DNA of 64,000 nt from Microtetraspora glauca (GTDB lineage: Bacteria > Actinomycetota > Actinomycetes > Streptosporangiales > Streptosporangiaceae). Positions 1-8,335 of this stretch are shown piece by piece. Every line of letters starts with the position of its first letter. Within the stretch, counting starts at the first letter, position 1. The DNA is taken from positions 1-64,000 of the forward strand of contig BBYL01000008.1 of NCBI GenBank assembly GCA_001570385.1, read 5' to 3'. Under the pieces are notes generated by a model. It was not told the DNA's origin. It saw only the letters and a program-made list of their open reading frames with translations, and did not search any database. Position numbers and translations under genes: made by a program.

Positions 1-957
1 GGTGCCGGTTTGGTGTAGATCATCAGTGTGGATGAGGAACGCCTGAAACGTCACGATCTGACCGATGAGGAGTGGGCGCGGCTGGGGCCGTTGCTACCAG
101 TGAGCACGGGCTGGGGCGCGCGGTGGAACGACCACCGGACTGTGCTCAACGGGATCTTCCACCGGACGCGGACAGGAACCGTGTGGCGGGATCTGCCGCC
201 GTGTTACGGGAACTGGAAGACGGTCTACAACCGGCATCGCCGCTGGTCATTGGACGGAACGTGGGAACGGATCCTGGATGAGCTGCGGGCGGGGTGTGAC
301 GAGGCCGAGGGGGATGATTGGACGGTGAGCGCTGACTCCACGGTGGTGCGTGCCCACCAGCACGCGGCCGGGGCGCGGCACGCCCCGGCCGTCGATATCC
401 CTTCAAGGGGGCCGGAAAAGATCACAAGCGAGTGACGTCGGGCCGGGAGGCGTTGGGCCGATCCCGGGGTGGACTGTCCACCAAGATTCACCTGGTCGCC
501 GATCGGCGATGCCGTCCGATCGCCCGGCTCACCTCTCCCGGCCAGCACGGTGATTGCCCACGGTTCATTCCACTGATGAAGTCCGTCCGTATCCTGCGCC
601 GTGGGCTCGGGCGGCCCCGCACGCGACCGGCCCGGGCGATGGCCGACAAGGCCTACTCCTCCCGAGCCAATCGCCGCTACCTGCGCCGACGTGGCATCAA
701 GGCGGTCATCCCCGTCAAGAAGGACCAGCAGGCCAACCGGCAGAAGCTCGGTTCCAAGGGTGGGCGGCCGCCCGCGTTCGATCGTGAGCGCTACAAGGAG
801 CGCAACACCGTCGAACGCTGCGTCAACAAGCTCCGCCAGAATCGCGCCGTGGCGACCCGGTACGACAAGCGGGAGCTTATCTACCAGGGCACTCTCGATG
901 TTGCCTCGATCCGGATCTGGCTCCGCGACCCAGTCACATGATCACGGGACACGCCCT
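1..957 (+). mobile_element. IS5-type insertion sequence (left end not seen)
   Basis: Most of an IS5/IS427-like insertion sequence. The transposase fills 28-941. The right end probably lies in the stretch after the stop, around the string GGGACACGCCCTAG near 944-957. No convincing matching left inverted repeat is visible, so the left tip is probably outside the window. The exact borders and target duplication cannot be given. Nothing shows whether it is active. Confidence 0.65.
28..941 (+). CDS. IS5-family DDE transposase, two overlapping frames (-1 frameshift)
   Basis: The first frame runs 28-435 and carries the N-terminal transposase region and the first catalytic Asp (SADSTVVRAHQH). The second frame, entered near 414-421 at GGAAAAG, ends at 941 and carries GRSRGGLSTKIHL, the second Asp (MADKAYSS) and the catalytic Glu (ERCVNKLRQNR). 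A -1 slip on the A-rich string joins them into a continuous protein of about 300 residues whose junction reads GKDHKRVTSGRE, as in intact IS5 relatives. Such IS elements often use programmed -1 frameshifting, so this is probably functional rather than broken. A simple mutation cannot be ruled out by inspection. Confidence 0.8.
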
Positions 958-1110
958 AGTGGGGCGTCTCCGGACCTTGACCCGGTTTCGTTCCCAGGAC
1001 TGCTGGTCGGCGACCGTGAATTACCTGGCCAAGGTTGAGTGACGGGCCACTAGCTCTCCCGCAAGCCGCTGCCCCCGCAGCACACCTGACCTTCTGATCC
1101 GTAGGACCGG

Positions 1111-1724
1111 GTGCTGCTCGTGATCGCGGTGCAAGCTCCCGTTCAGCGATCCGCCCGGTTTGTCGGCACGCGACCGGCTACCGTGGTGCCGCTCGTCACG
1201 GCGGCGAGTGCGTACGCGAAGTTCAGCAAGCCGACTGGTCTCATTGAGGAGGAGTGCCCGGCCAAGGGATGCCGCCCGCTCCGGGTGGCCGGTGCCGAGC
1301 TGGGCGAGGTACCACGGGAGACCAGCCGCGGCACGATCCAGGTGCCCGCATGGCTGTTCACTGTCAAGGGGGTCGAGCGAAATACGTCCATGTGGCGGCC
1401 GCCCCCTCCGCCGTCACCGCCCGTCCCGAGCGGGTTCCTGGAGGGGACGAAGAGGTGAATGCAGTTCGACCTCATTGCCGGCAAGCCGGACGAGCTGCTT
1501 CTCGAATACGGCTACGGCGCCTGTGACAGCGTTCACGGGGCGCGCGCTTACGAGACCGACCACCTGGTGGTGGTTGACATGGACGAGGAGGGCTCCGGCG
1601 AGACGTGCCCCGCGATACTCAAGACAGCCACGACCACCGTCACGCTCACGCGAGCGCTCGCGACCGCCTCGTGCTCGACGCTGGCACCGGGCTGCCAGTA
1701 GTGCAGGGGGTGAAAAGGCGTTGA
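1111..1724 (+). pseudogene. Decayed hypothetical (secreted/lipoprotein-like) gene
   Basis: Coding-like sequence continues through three frame changes. One frame reads EEECPAKGCRPLRVAG and VPAWLFTVKG up to about 1375. A second reads AKYVHVAAAPSAVTARPE to about 1455. The first frame then resumes with FDLIAGKPDELLLEYG and HGARAYETDHLVVVDMDEE, after an in-frame TGA at 1456-1458. From about 1662 another frame gives DRLVLDAGTGLPVVQG and stops at 1724. The pieces join smoothly, so one ancestral gene seems to have taken several indels. It resembles small extracytoplasmic proteins of actinomycetes, but I cannot name a family. It sits between an IS element and an integrase remnant, in a decayed stretch. 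Confidence 0.5.
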
Positions 1725-1783
1725 CGTCCCGGCACCATATGCTGCGCCGCTGACCGTTCCATGGTCACCAGAAGCACCACAGG

Positions 1784-2005
1784 TTGCCGCCATGGCTTGC
1801 TCATGTCCGGGAGAGCAAGCGGGGCCCGCGGCTGATGGCCCTGTTCGCCTGCATGTACTACGCGGCCCTTCGGCTCGGCGAGACCGTCGCCCTTCGTCAG
1901 CAGGATTGCCATCTTCCGGCCACCGGCTGGGGCCGACTTCTCGTCGATGTCTCCCGCCCAGAGGTCAACGGAAGTGCCCGCCGAGCGCCCCGGACGCGCA
2001 TGGGT
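1784..2005 (+). pseudogene. Tyrosine recombinase (phage/ICE integrase) remnant
   Basis: About 70 residues resemble the middle of actinomycete tyrosine integrases: GPRLMALFACMYYAALRLGE, then QQDCHLPATGWGRLLVD. The intact integrase at 26628-28013 carries the equivalent MKAFFGCMYYAGLRPEEAVD around its catalytic Arg. No N-terminal arm-binding domain, HxxR or catalytic Tyr region remains on either side, and the frame soon runs into unrelated sequence. This looks like the scar of an earlier integrated element. The 270 bases after it, up to the hydrolase gene, show no gene I can support. Confidence 0.6.
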
Positions 2006-2279
2006 GATGCCTCCGGGCAGGGGCTCTCCGGTTCCGGGATGGCGTTCGACCACATGCGGGCCTCCGCCGTACAACGGCCCGCCGTGACGGCATTGGCGGT
2101 GCCGGATGCGAGTGCGACGGCGACGGTGACGGTGACGGTGGCGGTGGCGACCAGCGCGAGCCATGGTGACGACCGTTCTCCGGATGTGGAAGCCTGTCGG
2201 CCACGCCGACCAGAGTGCGCTGAACGCGCCGATCGGGAACGGATCTCGATCGGCGCGTCGCGAACGGCAGTCGCTGGTA

Positions 2280-2996
2280 TCAGCCCAGATGCCGGGCGAA
2301 GAACCGCAACGCACTGTCGGCCTCGAAGGCCGGCACATCCCCGTGCTTGCCGGGATTGGCGTGCAGCGTCTTCTCAGTCGAGGCCAAGGCGTCGAACAGT
2401 GCCAGGGCCTCCTCGCGCGGCACCCGCTCATCGTCCCACTGCATCAGGAACTGCACAGGGATGGTGACCCCGGCGGCGCCCTCGGCCGACGCCAACGACG
2501 TCCCGTTCAGCCCCAGTACCGCCGCGCGGATCCGCGGCTCGGCGGCAACCAACGGAATGCCGAGAGCGCAGCCCAGCGACATGCCCCAGTAACCCACGGG
2601 GCCCAGATCCCCGAGCGCGTCCAGGACCGAGCGCCATTCCGGGACTGTCTGGGCGGCCAGCAGCGTGTGAAGCTCGGCCAGCAGTGGGACCGGGTCGCCC
2701 GCGCCGGCCATGCGGGCCCGCATCTCGGTGATGATCCGGTCGTGTTCGGCGGTCTTGGGCCGGTCGCCGTGGGCTGGGGCGTCGATGGCCGCCACCGCGA
2801 AACCGCACTCGGCCACCAACCGGAGGGCGCGGGCCACGACGCCAGGAGCCTGCTTGTCCTGTCCGCCGCCGTGTCCGATGAGGATCAGGGCACAGGGTTC
2901 AGCATCTTCCGGCGTCCACAGCACGCCGGGGATCTCGCCGAGGGTGAAGGATCGTTCGGTGACGCCGTCGGTCGACGTCTGCGAGGTGAAGCGCAT
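2280..2996 (-). CDS. Alpha/beta hydrolase (dienelactone hydrolase-like)
   Basis: A 238-residue alpha/beta hydrolase. The nucleophile elbow is GMSLG (in GYWGMSLGCALG). The acid is probably the Asp in QWDDERVP and the catalytic His is in PGKHGDVP. LIGHGGG near residue 40 fits the oxyanion region. Residues DAPAHGDRP also fit the fold. The start is set at the ATG reading MRFTSQ because GAAAGG lies just upstream; a longer frame to 3146 has no such site. The substrate is unknown; relatives are esterases or small-molecule hydrolases. The gene stands alone, convergent with the decayed region. Confidence 0.8.
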   Translation of the reverse strand: MRFTSQTSTDGVTERSFTLGEIPGVLWTPEDAEPCALILIGHGGGQDKQAPGVVARALRLVAECGFAVAAIDAPAHGDRPKTAEHDRIITEMRARMAGAGDPVPLLAELHTLLAAQTVPEWRSVLDALGDLGPVGYWGMSLGCALGIPLVAAEPRIRAAVLGLNGTSLASAEGAAGVTIPVQFLMQWDDERVPREEALALFDALASTEKTLHANPGKHGDVPAFEADSALRFFARHLG

Positions 2997-3262
2997 GCGC
3001 GTTTCAAGCCTTTCGGGATGCCTTGTGCGGGCGCTCCCTAGGCGATACATGGGAGGGAGCCCCGACCTGTCACAGCGTTGATCGGTCTCACCTCCTTCGG
3101 TCGATGCGGTGCACTGCGGTGCGCACCGTATCACAACGGGCTTCACTCACGTCTCGCCAGGGCGAACGTTTCCTGACGCGGCACTATCGGAACCTGCTGC
3201 AAAATCGCTGGGCCAATGGGCTAGAGAGAAACGCTTTTCGATAAACAGATGAGGCCTCCGGC

Positions 3263-3469
3263 ATGACAGGTGATCGCCTCTCTGCCGTCTACGGCCACGC
3301 CAGTGACGGCGCGGAGGAACCACACACATACGTCTTGGTCCAGCCGGACATCGACGGCAGCCCCCACACCATGAACGCCCGAGCCACCATCGCCGCCACC
3401 CCGATGATCATCGCCGATCTCGTCGAACTGGTAGCGGGAGCCGAAAAGGACGCAGACCATCCGGTGTAG
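3263..3469 (+). CDS. Small hypothetical protein (68 aa), uncertain
   Basis: A short frame beginning MTGDRLSAVYGHASDG and containing YVLVQPDIDGSPHTMNARAT and MIIADLVELVAGAEKD. The composition looks protein-like and the C-terminal helix is plausible, but there is no clear ribosome binding site and no family I recognise. An opposing minus frame covers the same bases but looks less natural. It lies between the hydrolase and the arsenic genes. Confidence 0.3.
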   Translation: MTGDRLSAVYGHASDGAEEPHTYVLVQPDIDGSPHTMNARATIAATPMIIADLVELVAGAEKDADHPV

Positions 3470-3552
3470 CGCCGCCGTTCGAAATCACGCAGCCTGACAG
3501 GAGCGCCCAGCAGTCACCTTCTTGATGATCGCCGGGCGTCTTCTGGTTTGGC

Positions 3553-4008
3553 TCAGCAGCAGGACTTGGCCGCGATTGTCGTGTCGTCTGCCGAGTCGCC
3601 GGTAGCGCAGCAGACCGAGTCCTCCTGCTTGGTCAGAGCGTCGGCGTCGGCCTTGACCACGTAGACCTCCCAAGGCTCGCTTCCAGGGCCGTGGACCCAG
3701 ACCTTGTCCTGGAGCGCGTAGCAGCAGGTGGTGTCGTTCTCCTCGAAGGTCGCCAGGCCGGCCTCCTTCAGACGCTCGGTGGCGGCGTTGACCTGGGCGG
3801 TGTCCTCGACTTCGACGCCGAGGTGGTCCATCCGGGTCGGCTCGCCCGCCTCGCCTTCGAGGAGGACCAGCTTGAGCGGGGGCTCGGCGATGGCGAAGTT
3901 GGCGTAGCCGGGCCGCCGCTTGGCGGGCTCGACACCGAACAGCTTGGAGTAGAAGGCGATGGAGCCTTCCAGGTCGGCGACCCGGAGGGCGAGTTGGACA
4001 CGGGACAT
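3553..4008 (-). CDS. arsI: ArsI/CadI-family glyoxalase-fold metalloenzyme
   Basis: A 151-residue vicinal-oxygen-chelate protein. It has the N-terminal ALRVADLEGSIAFYSKLFG, the metal ligands expected around MDHLGVEV and the C-terminal PWEVYVVKAD. The vicinal Cys pair in TCCYALQDKVWV is typical of ArsI C-As lyases, and CadI relatives share the scaffold. The C-terminal tail adds two more Cys pairs (VCCATG and a terminal SCC), probably for metal or metalloid binding. The start at MSRVQ is supported by AGGAGG just upstream. It is transcribed away from arsR with a 58-aa ORF before it. By family it removes methyl groups from organoarsenicals or binds the metalloid in the cytoplasm; the exact activity is inferred. 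Confidence 0.85.
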   Translation of the reverse strand: MSRVQLALRVADLEGSIAFYSKLFGVEPAKRRPGYANFAIAEPPLKLVLLEGEAGEPTRMDHLGVEVEDTAQVNAATERLKEAGLATFEENDTTCCYALQDKVWVHGPGSEPWEVYVVKADADALTKQEDSVCCATGDSADDTTIAAKSCC

Positions 4009-4052
4009 GGCGTTCCTCCTGACGGTGATACGGGTCTGACGTGTGGGCTGGA

Positions 4053-4229
4053 TCAAAGGCGGCCGAGGCCGGCCGCGAGAGCGGAAGTACGGGCTCGATC
4101 GAGGCGGGCGTCGCTGCGGCAGGCGGAGTCGCAGACCTCACCAGTGGCCTCGTTGAACGCCACGACGCCGCGTAGCGGGCGAGCCCGGTGGGTGCTCCTG
4201 CGGATCAGGGCAGAAAGTCGGCGGCCCAT
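4053..4229 (-). CDS. Small Cys-containing protein in the ars locus (58 aa)
   Basis: ATG at 4229 is preceded by a good CAGGAGG site. The frame starts MGRRLSALIRRSTHRARPL and includes GEVCDSACRSDARLDRART. It is basic, with one CxxxC motif that could bind a metalloid or zinc. It is the first gene downstream of the palindromic operator and precedes arsI, so the two probably form one arsenic-induced transcript. I do not recognise a named family. Confidence 0.6.
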   Translation of the reverse strand: MGRRLSALIRRSTHRARPLRGVVAFNEATGEVCDSACRSDARLDRARTSALAAGLGRL

Positions 4230-4241
4230 CGCAACCTCCTG

Positions 4242-4259
4242 ATTAGATGTCCGTCTAAT
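4242..4259. promoter_or_regulatory. Probable ArsR operator between divergent ars transcripts
   Basis: Perfect inverted repeat ATTAGA-TGTCCG-TCTAAT in the 83-bp divergent region between the arsI-side operon (start 4229) and arsR (start 4313). A second palindromic core, AGATATCT, lies at 4291-4298, next to the arsR start. AT-rich dyads of this kind are usual ArsR targets. Control of both transcripts is inferred from position. Confidence 0.6.
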
Positions 4260-4312
4260 TAACGGATGGGCTCAGCTTGCCTCCACACATAGATATCTGT
4301 CAAATTAGAGCT

Positions 4313-4693
4313 ATGTCGAAGCAAGAGCTACCGATCATCGATGCAGGTGTGGACGTGGCAGGCGCGGCATGTTGCGCGCCGTTGGTGTGTGAGCCGCTCT
4401 CGGAGAGCGAGGCCGCCGAGCTGGCACCGCTGTTCAAGGCGATCGCCGACCCGGTGCGACTGCGCCTGCTGTCGTTGATCGCCTGCCACGAGGGCGGCGA
4501 GGCGTGCGTGTGTGACCTGACGGTGGCGTTCGACCTGACCCCGCCGACGATCAGCCACCACCTCAAGGTGCTCAAGCAGGCGGGCCTCATCGACTCCGAG
4601 CGCCGGGGCACCTGGGTCTACTACTGGATCAACCCGAGCATGCTGGAGCGGCTTGCGGTGGTTCTGGGACCCCGGGTGGCGGCGACGACATGA
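4313..4693 (+). CDS. arsR: ArsR-family arsenic-responsive repressor
   Basis: A 126-residue winged-helix repressor. It has FKAIADPVRLRLLSLI at the start of the DNA-binding domain, the metal-box-like ACVCDL, and the recognition helix TPPTISHHLKVLKQAGLI followed by the wing RRGTWVYYWI. An N-terminal Cys cluster (GAACCAPLVC) probably adds As(III) ligands, as in other actinobacterial ArsR proteins. The start MSKQELP was chosen over an upstream in-frame ATG at 4277, which would sit inside the operator. The stop overlaps the ACR3 start (ATGA), so regulator and pump are translationally coupled. Confidence 0.9.
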   Translation: MSKQELPIIDAGVDVAGAACCAPLVCEPLSESEAAELAPLFKAIADPVRLRLLSLIACHEGGEACVCDLTVAFDLTPPTISHHLKVLKQAGLIDSERRGTWVYYWINPSMLERLAVVLGPRVAATT

Positions 4694-5787
4694 CCGACGT
4701 ACGCCCCGCTGCCAGCGCGCGCGGCATCGCGGACGGAGCAGCGGCGGTCGTGGGAGGGCTGTCGATGCTGGACCGGCTATTGCCGGTCTGGATCGCCGCC
4801 GCGATGGCGGCCGGACTGGTGGCCGGACGGGCGGTTCCCGGCTTGGGTACAGCCCTGGAGGCGGTGCAGGTGAATGGGATCTCACTCCCGATCGCTCTCG
4901 GCCTCCTGGTGATGATGTATCCGGTGCTGGCCAAGGTCCGCTATGACCGCCTGGAGTCGGTCACTGGGGACCGGCGACTGCTCCTCTCGTCGCTGGTGCT
5001 GAACTGGGTGGCCGGACCCGCCCTGATGTTCGCACTGGCCTGGATCTTCCTGCCGGACCTGCCCACCTACCGCACCGGACTCATCATTGTCGGCCTGGCC
5101 CGCTGCATCGCCATGGTCGTGATCTGGAACGACCTGGCCTGCGGTGACCGGGAGGCCGCCGCCGTCCTGGTCGCACTCAACAGCGTGTTCCAGGTCCTCG
5201 CCTTCGCCGGTCTCGGCTGGTTCTACCTCACCGTGCTACCCGGCTGGCTCGGCCTACCGCAGACCGAGTTGGACGTCTCCACCTGGGATATCGCCCGCTC
5301 CGTACTGATCTTCCTTGGAATCCCGCTCGTCGCCGGCTACCTCACCCGCCGCCTGGGCGAGAAGGCCAAGGGCCGGTATTGGTACGAGACCCGTTTCCTG
5401 CCGAAGATCGGCCCCGCGGCGCTGTGGGGTCTGCTGTTCACCATCGTGATCTTGTTCGCCCTGCAAGGTGAGGCCATCACCTCCCAACCCTTCGACGTGG
5501 CCCGGATCGCGCTGCCGCTGCTGGCCTACTTCGCGATCATGTGGTGTGGATCCTTCGGCCTGGGACGGCTGGTCGGCCTCGGATACGCGCGCACCGCGAC
5601 GCTGGCGTTCACAGCGGCGGGCAACAACTTCGAGTTGGCCATCGCGGTGGCCATCGCCACCTTCGGCCTCACCTCCGGCCAAGCCCTCGCCGGAGTGGTC
5701 GGCCCGCTGATCGAGGTTCCCGCCCTGGTCGCGCTCGTCTATCTCTCCCTGGCCCTGCGCCGCCGCTTCCAGTCGCCGACCTCCTGA
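4690..5787 (+). CDS. arsB: ACR3-family arsenite efflux permease
   Basis: A 365-residue membrane protein with about ten hydrophobic segments, first around MLDRLLPVWIAAAMAAGL. The ACR3 signature GLARCIAMVVIWNDLACGD contains the conserved Cys needed for arsenite transport in the family, and FTAAGNNFELAIAVAIATFG is the second conserved transport segment. It starts inside the arsR stop codon and is followed 30 bp later by arsC. It expels As(III) across the cytoplasmic membrane, including the product of ArsC. Often named acr3 as well as arsB. Confidence 0.92.
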   Translation: MTDVRPAASARGIADGAAAVVGGLSMLDRLLPVWIAAAMAAGLVAGRAVPGLGTALEAVQVNGISLPIALGLLVMMYPVLAKVRYDRLESVTGDRRLLLSSLVLNWVAGPALMFALAWIFLPDLPTYRTGLIIVGLARCIAMVVIWNDLACGDREAAAVLVALNSVFQVLAFAGLGWFYLTVLPGWLGLPQTELDVSTWDIARSVLIFLGIPLVAGYLTRRLGEKAKGRYWYETRFLPKIGPAALWGLLFTIVILFALQGEAITSQPFDVARIALPLLAYFAIMWCGSFGLGRLVGLGYARTATLAFTAAGNNFELAIAVAIATFGLTSGQALAGVVGPLIEVPALVALVYLSLALRRRFQSPTS

Positions 5788-5816
5788 TCCGCACCCCACC
5801 CGCTGAGGAGTCACCC

Positions 5817-6224
5817 GTGTCCGACATCCCCGAGGTGCTGTTCGTCTGCGTCCACAACGCCGGACGCTCGCAGATGGCCGCCGCCCTGCTCGACCACCAC
5901 GCCGCCGGTCGGGTACAGGTCCGGTCCGCCGGATCGGCCCCCGCCGACACCATCAATCCCGCTGTCATCGCGGTCATGGACGAACTCGGGCTCGACCTGT
6001 CCAAGGAGTTCCCCAAGCCGCTGACCGCCGAGGCCGTCCAGGCCGCCGACGTGGTCATCACGATGGGCTGCGGAGACGCCTGCCCATACTTCCCCGGTAA
6101 GCGCTACCTGGACTGGCAGCTCGACGACCCCGCAGGCAAGCCAATCGACCAGGTCCGCCCCATCCGCGACGAGATCGACCGCCGCGTACTAGACCTGCTC
6201 GCCGAACTCATCGCCACGCACTAG
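5817..6224 (+). CDS. arsC: Arsenate reductase, low-molecular-weight phosphatase type
   Basis: A 135-residue protein. The P-loop CVHNAGRSQM follows the first strand, and the redox Cys residues are in TMGCGDACPYFPGK. This matches LMW-PTP-type arsenate reductases coupled to thioredoxin or mycothiol; the two classes cannot be separated here. The GTG start at 5817 has TGAGGAG just upstream and is 29 bp after the permease. It converts As(V) to As(III) for export by ACR3. Confidence 0.9.
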   Translation: MSDIPEVLFVCVHNAGRSQMAAALLDHHAAGRVQVRSAGSAPADTINPAVIAVMDELGLDLSKEFPKPLTAEAVQAADVVITMGCGDACPYFPGKRYLDWQLDDPAGKPIDQVRPIRDEIDRRVLDLLAELIATH

Positions 6225-6288
6225 AACGCCTTAACGCCTACCGGCCCGGCATTCGCTGCGCCGGTCTTTGGCTCTTCCATACCAGCGA

Positions 6289-6310
6289 TTCATCGTTTAC
6301 CGCCGATGAA
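6289..6310. promoter_or_regulatory. Probable operator of the second arsR
   Basis: Inverted repeat TTCATCG (6289-6295) and CGATGAA (6304-6310), directly upstream of the second ArsR-like reading frame. Arm length and position fit an autoregulatory ArsR/SmtB operator. Inference only. Confidence 0.45.
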
Positions 6311-6324
6311 CGATGAAAGGCGAA

Positions 6325-6650
6325 ATGAAACCGATCGACCGAGCCACCGCCGCCGAGTACGCCAGTTGGTTCAAGGCCCTGGCCGACGCCACCCGCATCC
6401 AGATCGTGCCCTGCTCGCCCGTACACAGGCGCCCATGGCGGTCAAGGACATCGTCGACGCCGTCGAGGTCGGCCAGTCGACCGCCTCGGCCCATCTCAAG
6501 GTGCTGACCGAGGTGCGGTTCGTTCTGGTCGAGCGTCGCGGCACGGCCAGACTCTTCCGGATCAACGACGCCTGCGTGGAGCGCTTCCCCACCGCCGCCG
6601 ACGTCGTCATGGGCCGTCCCGTTCCCGATCCCACGCCCTCGCCCTGCTGA
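6325..6650 (+). pseudogene. Second ArsR-family regulator, frameshifted
   Basis: The first frame reads MKPIDRATAAEYASWFKALADATRIQIV. Near 6407-6415 (GTGCCCTGCTCG) the homologous reading moves to another frame: ALLARTQAPMAVKDIVDAVE, then the recognition helix QSTASAHLKVL and ERRGTARLFRIND, ending at 6650. One base must be added or removed to restore about 108 residues. AAAGG precedes the ATG at 6325. It starts just after arsC and precedes the truncated GNAT gene. It could be a true loss of function or a base-calling error, and no Cys-pair metal box is obvious. Confidence 0.75.
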
Positions 6651-6661
6651 TCGGAGGAGCC

Positions 6662-6805
6662 ATGTCCGACCGCGCCGAGCCCGAAGCCCTGACCGACGTC
6701 ACCATCCACCCCATGATGGAGACCGACGCCGGGCAGGTTCTCGACATCTACCAAACCGGTCTTGACGGCGGAAACGCCAGCAGCTGCGCGGGCTGCTCGG
6801 GGTGA
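6662..6805 (+). pseudogene. Truncated GNAT acetyltransferase (ArsN-like)
   Basis: GGAGGAGCC precedes the ATG. The N-terminal text TDVTIHPMMETDAGQVLDIY then QTGLDGGNAS is that of phosphinothricin-type GNAT acetyltransferases, which accompany ars operons as ArsN. Homology ends after about 40 residues, and the frame stops at 6805 inside the left end of the IS256-type element. No C-terminal remainder is visible on the other side of the IS. The gene has therefore lost its acetyl-CoA-binding core. Confidence 0.65.
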
Positions 6806-8240
6806 CGTCCCCCCGAGTGGTGTAACTCCAAGCTGCTGAAGCAACTCCCGGACATGGGACGAGCCATCGTGTGACGGTCAGCGAGTTCCCGCCAAGGTTC
6901 TCGCGAAGGACATCACACGATGGCTCTGGACCAGTCTGCCCTGCTCGAGTTGCTGGAGTCTTTGAAAGCCTCCGACGCCGACGACGTCATCCGCCAAGCG
7001 CTGCAAGCCATGCTCCAAGCACTCATCGAAGCCGAGGCCACCACGGTGATCGGCGCCGCACCACATGAGCGGACCGAGCAGCGCACCACACGCCGCAACG
7101 GCTACCGCGACCGGCTGCTCACCACCGCCGCCGGAGACCTGGAACTGAAGATCCCCAAACTGCGGTCCGGGTCGTTCTTCCCCTCCCTGCTGGAACGCCG
7201 CCGCCGTATCGACCAAGCATTGTTCGCGGTGGTGATGGAGGCCTACCTGCAAGGAGTGTCCACCAGAAGCGTCGATGACCTGGTCAAAGCCCTCGGCGCC
7301 GACTCCGGCATCTCCAAGAGCGAGGTGTCCCGCATCTGCGCTGACCTCGACAGTGAGGTGGCCGCCTTCCGCGACCGGCCGTTATCGCACACGGCCTTCC
7401 CGTATGTGTTCCTGGACGCGACCTACTGCAAGGCGAGGGTGAACCACCGGGTCGTCTCCCAAGCCGTCGTCATCGCCACCGGCGTCTCGGCTGACGGCCG
7501 CCGAGAGATCCTCGGCTTCTCCGTCGGTGACTCCGAGGACGGCGCATTCTGGACCGCGTTCCTGCGCTCGCTGAAGGCCCGCGGTCTGGGCGGTGTCCAA
7601 CTGGTCATCTCCGACGCCCACGCCGGCCTGGTCAGCGCGCTGCGGGCGGTCTTCCTCGGCGCAGCCTGGCAGCGCTGTCGGGTTCATTTCGTGCGCAACG
7701 TTTTGGCCCGCGTCCCGAAGGGATCGGCGGAGATGGTCGCCGCAGCGATCCGCACCATCTTCGCCCAGCCCACCGCCCAAACCGTCCGCGCCCAGCTGGC
7801 CACCATCGCCACCATGCTCGGCCGCCAATTCCCGGTGGTGGAACAGATGCTCCTCGACGCCGCCGACGACATCACCGCCTTCGCTGACTTCCCCCAGCAG
7901 CACTGGAAGAAGATCTGGTCGACCAACCCCCTGGAACGGCTCAACCGGGAGATCAAACGCCGCTCGGACGTCGTCGGAGTCTTCCCCACCCCCCCGCTCT
8001 GGCCCGTCTGGCCGGCGCTGTCCTGGCCGAACACCACGATGAATGGCAGGTCAGCGACCGCCGCTACCTGTCGGAGGGTTCCATGGCCCAACTCGCCGCC
8101 CCGACCAGCGAGCCGAGCGGTGATCTGACCGAATCGCTGGCGCCGACCGCTCTGGCCGCGTCATAGTCACAACGTTCCGATACAACTCGCCGACCTCACA
8201 TGATCGGCTGGAGTTACACCACTCAACGGGACGTGACCCA
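6799..8240 (+). mobile_element. IS256-family insertion sequence
   Basis: Imperfect terminal inverted repeats of about 32 bp bound the element. The inner 16 bp GAGTGGTGTAACTCCA (6815-6830) are matched exactly by TGGAGTTACACCACTC at 8209-8224. The match continues outward as GGGTGACGTCCC on the left and, inverted, GGGACGTGACCC on the right. No clear target duplication is visible. It interrupts the ars-linked GNAT gene. Confidence 0.85.
6920..8166 (+). pseudogene. IS256-family (Mutator) transposase, frameshifted near the C-terminus
   Basis: The frame gives 350 residues of good homology. The three catalytic residues are present: Asp in FLDATYCKARVN, Asp in VISDAHAGL and Glu in NPLERLNREIKRR. After RSDVVGVFP the reading changes at a C-rich run (about 7987-7998). 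The other frame continues with LARLAGAVLAEHHDEWQ, then DRRYLSEGSMAQL, to a TAG at 8166. In the uncorrected frame translation runs to 8128 with unrelated sequence. One extra base would restore a protein of about 415 residues. The homopolymer makes a sequencing error as likely as mutation. Confidence 0.85.
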
Positions 8241-8241
8241 G

Positions 8242-8281
8242 CTCCCTCCTCCCCTCCTCTCCTCTCCTCCCTCCTCTCCTC
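8242..8281. repeat. 40-nt homopyrimidine tract
   Basis: An uninterrupted run of C and T on the plus strand, made of CTCC/TCCT units, just outside the right end of the IS256 element. It contains no gene. Such tracts can form unusual structures or arise by slippage; no function is shown. Confidence 0.6.
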
Positions 8282-8335
8282 GGGCCGCCTTACGCTCTTG
8301 ACCTCAATCCAGATCATCGGAATAGCATCCCTCTC

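Noticed and set aside
2163-3041. Plus-strand frame of 292 codons opposite the hydrolase
   Set aside because: The minus strand has a complete catalytic triad and ribosome binding site; this frame is its antisense.
3485-4141. Longer minus-strand frame over arsI
   Set aside because: Arg/Pro-rich shadow; the real reading is the glyoxalase-fold frame 3553-4008, with a strong ribosome binding site.
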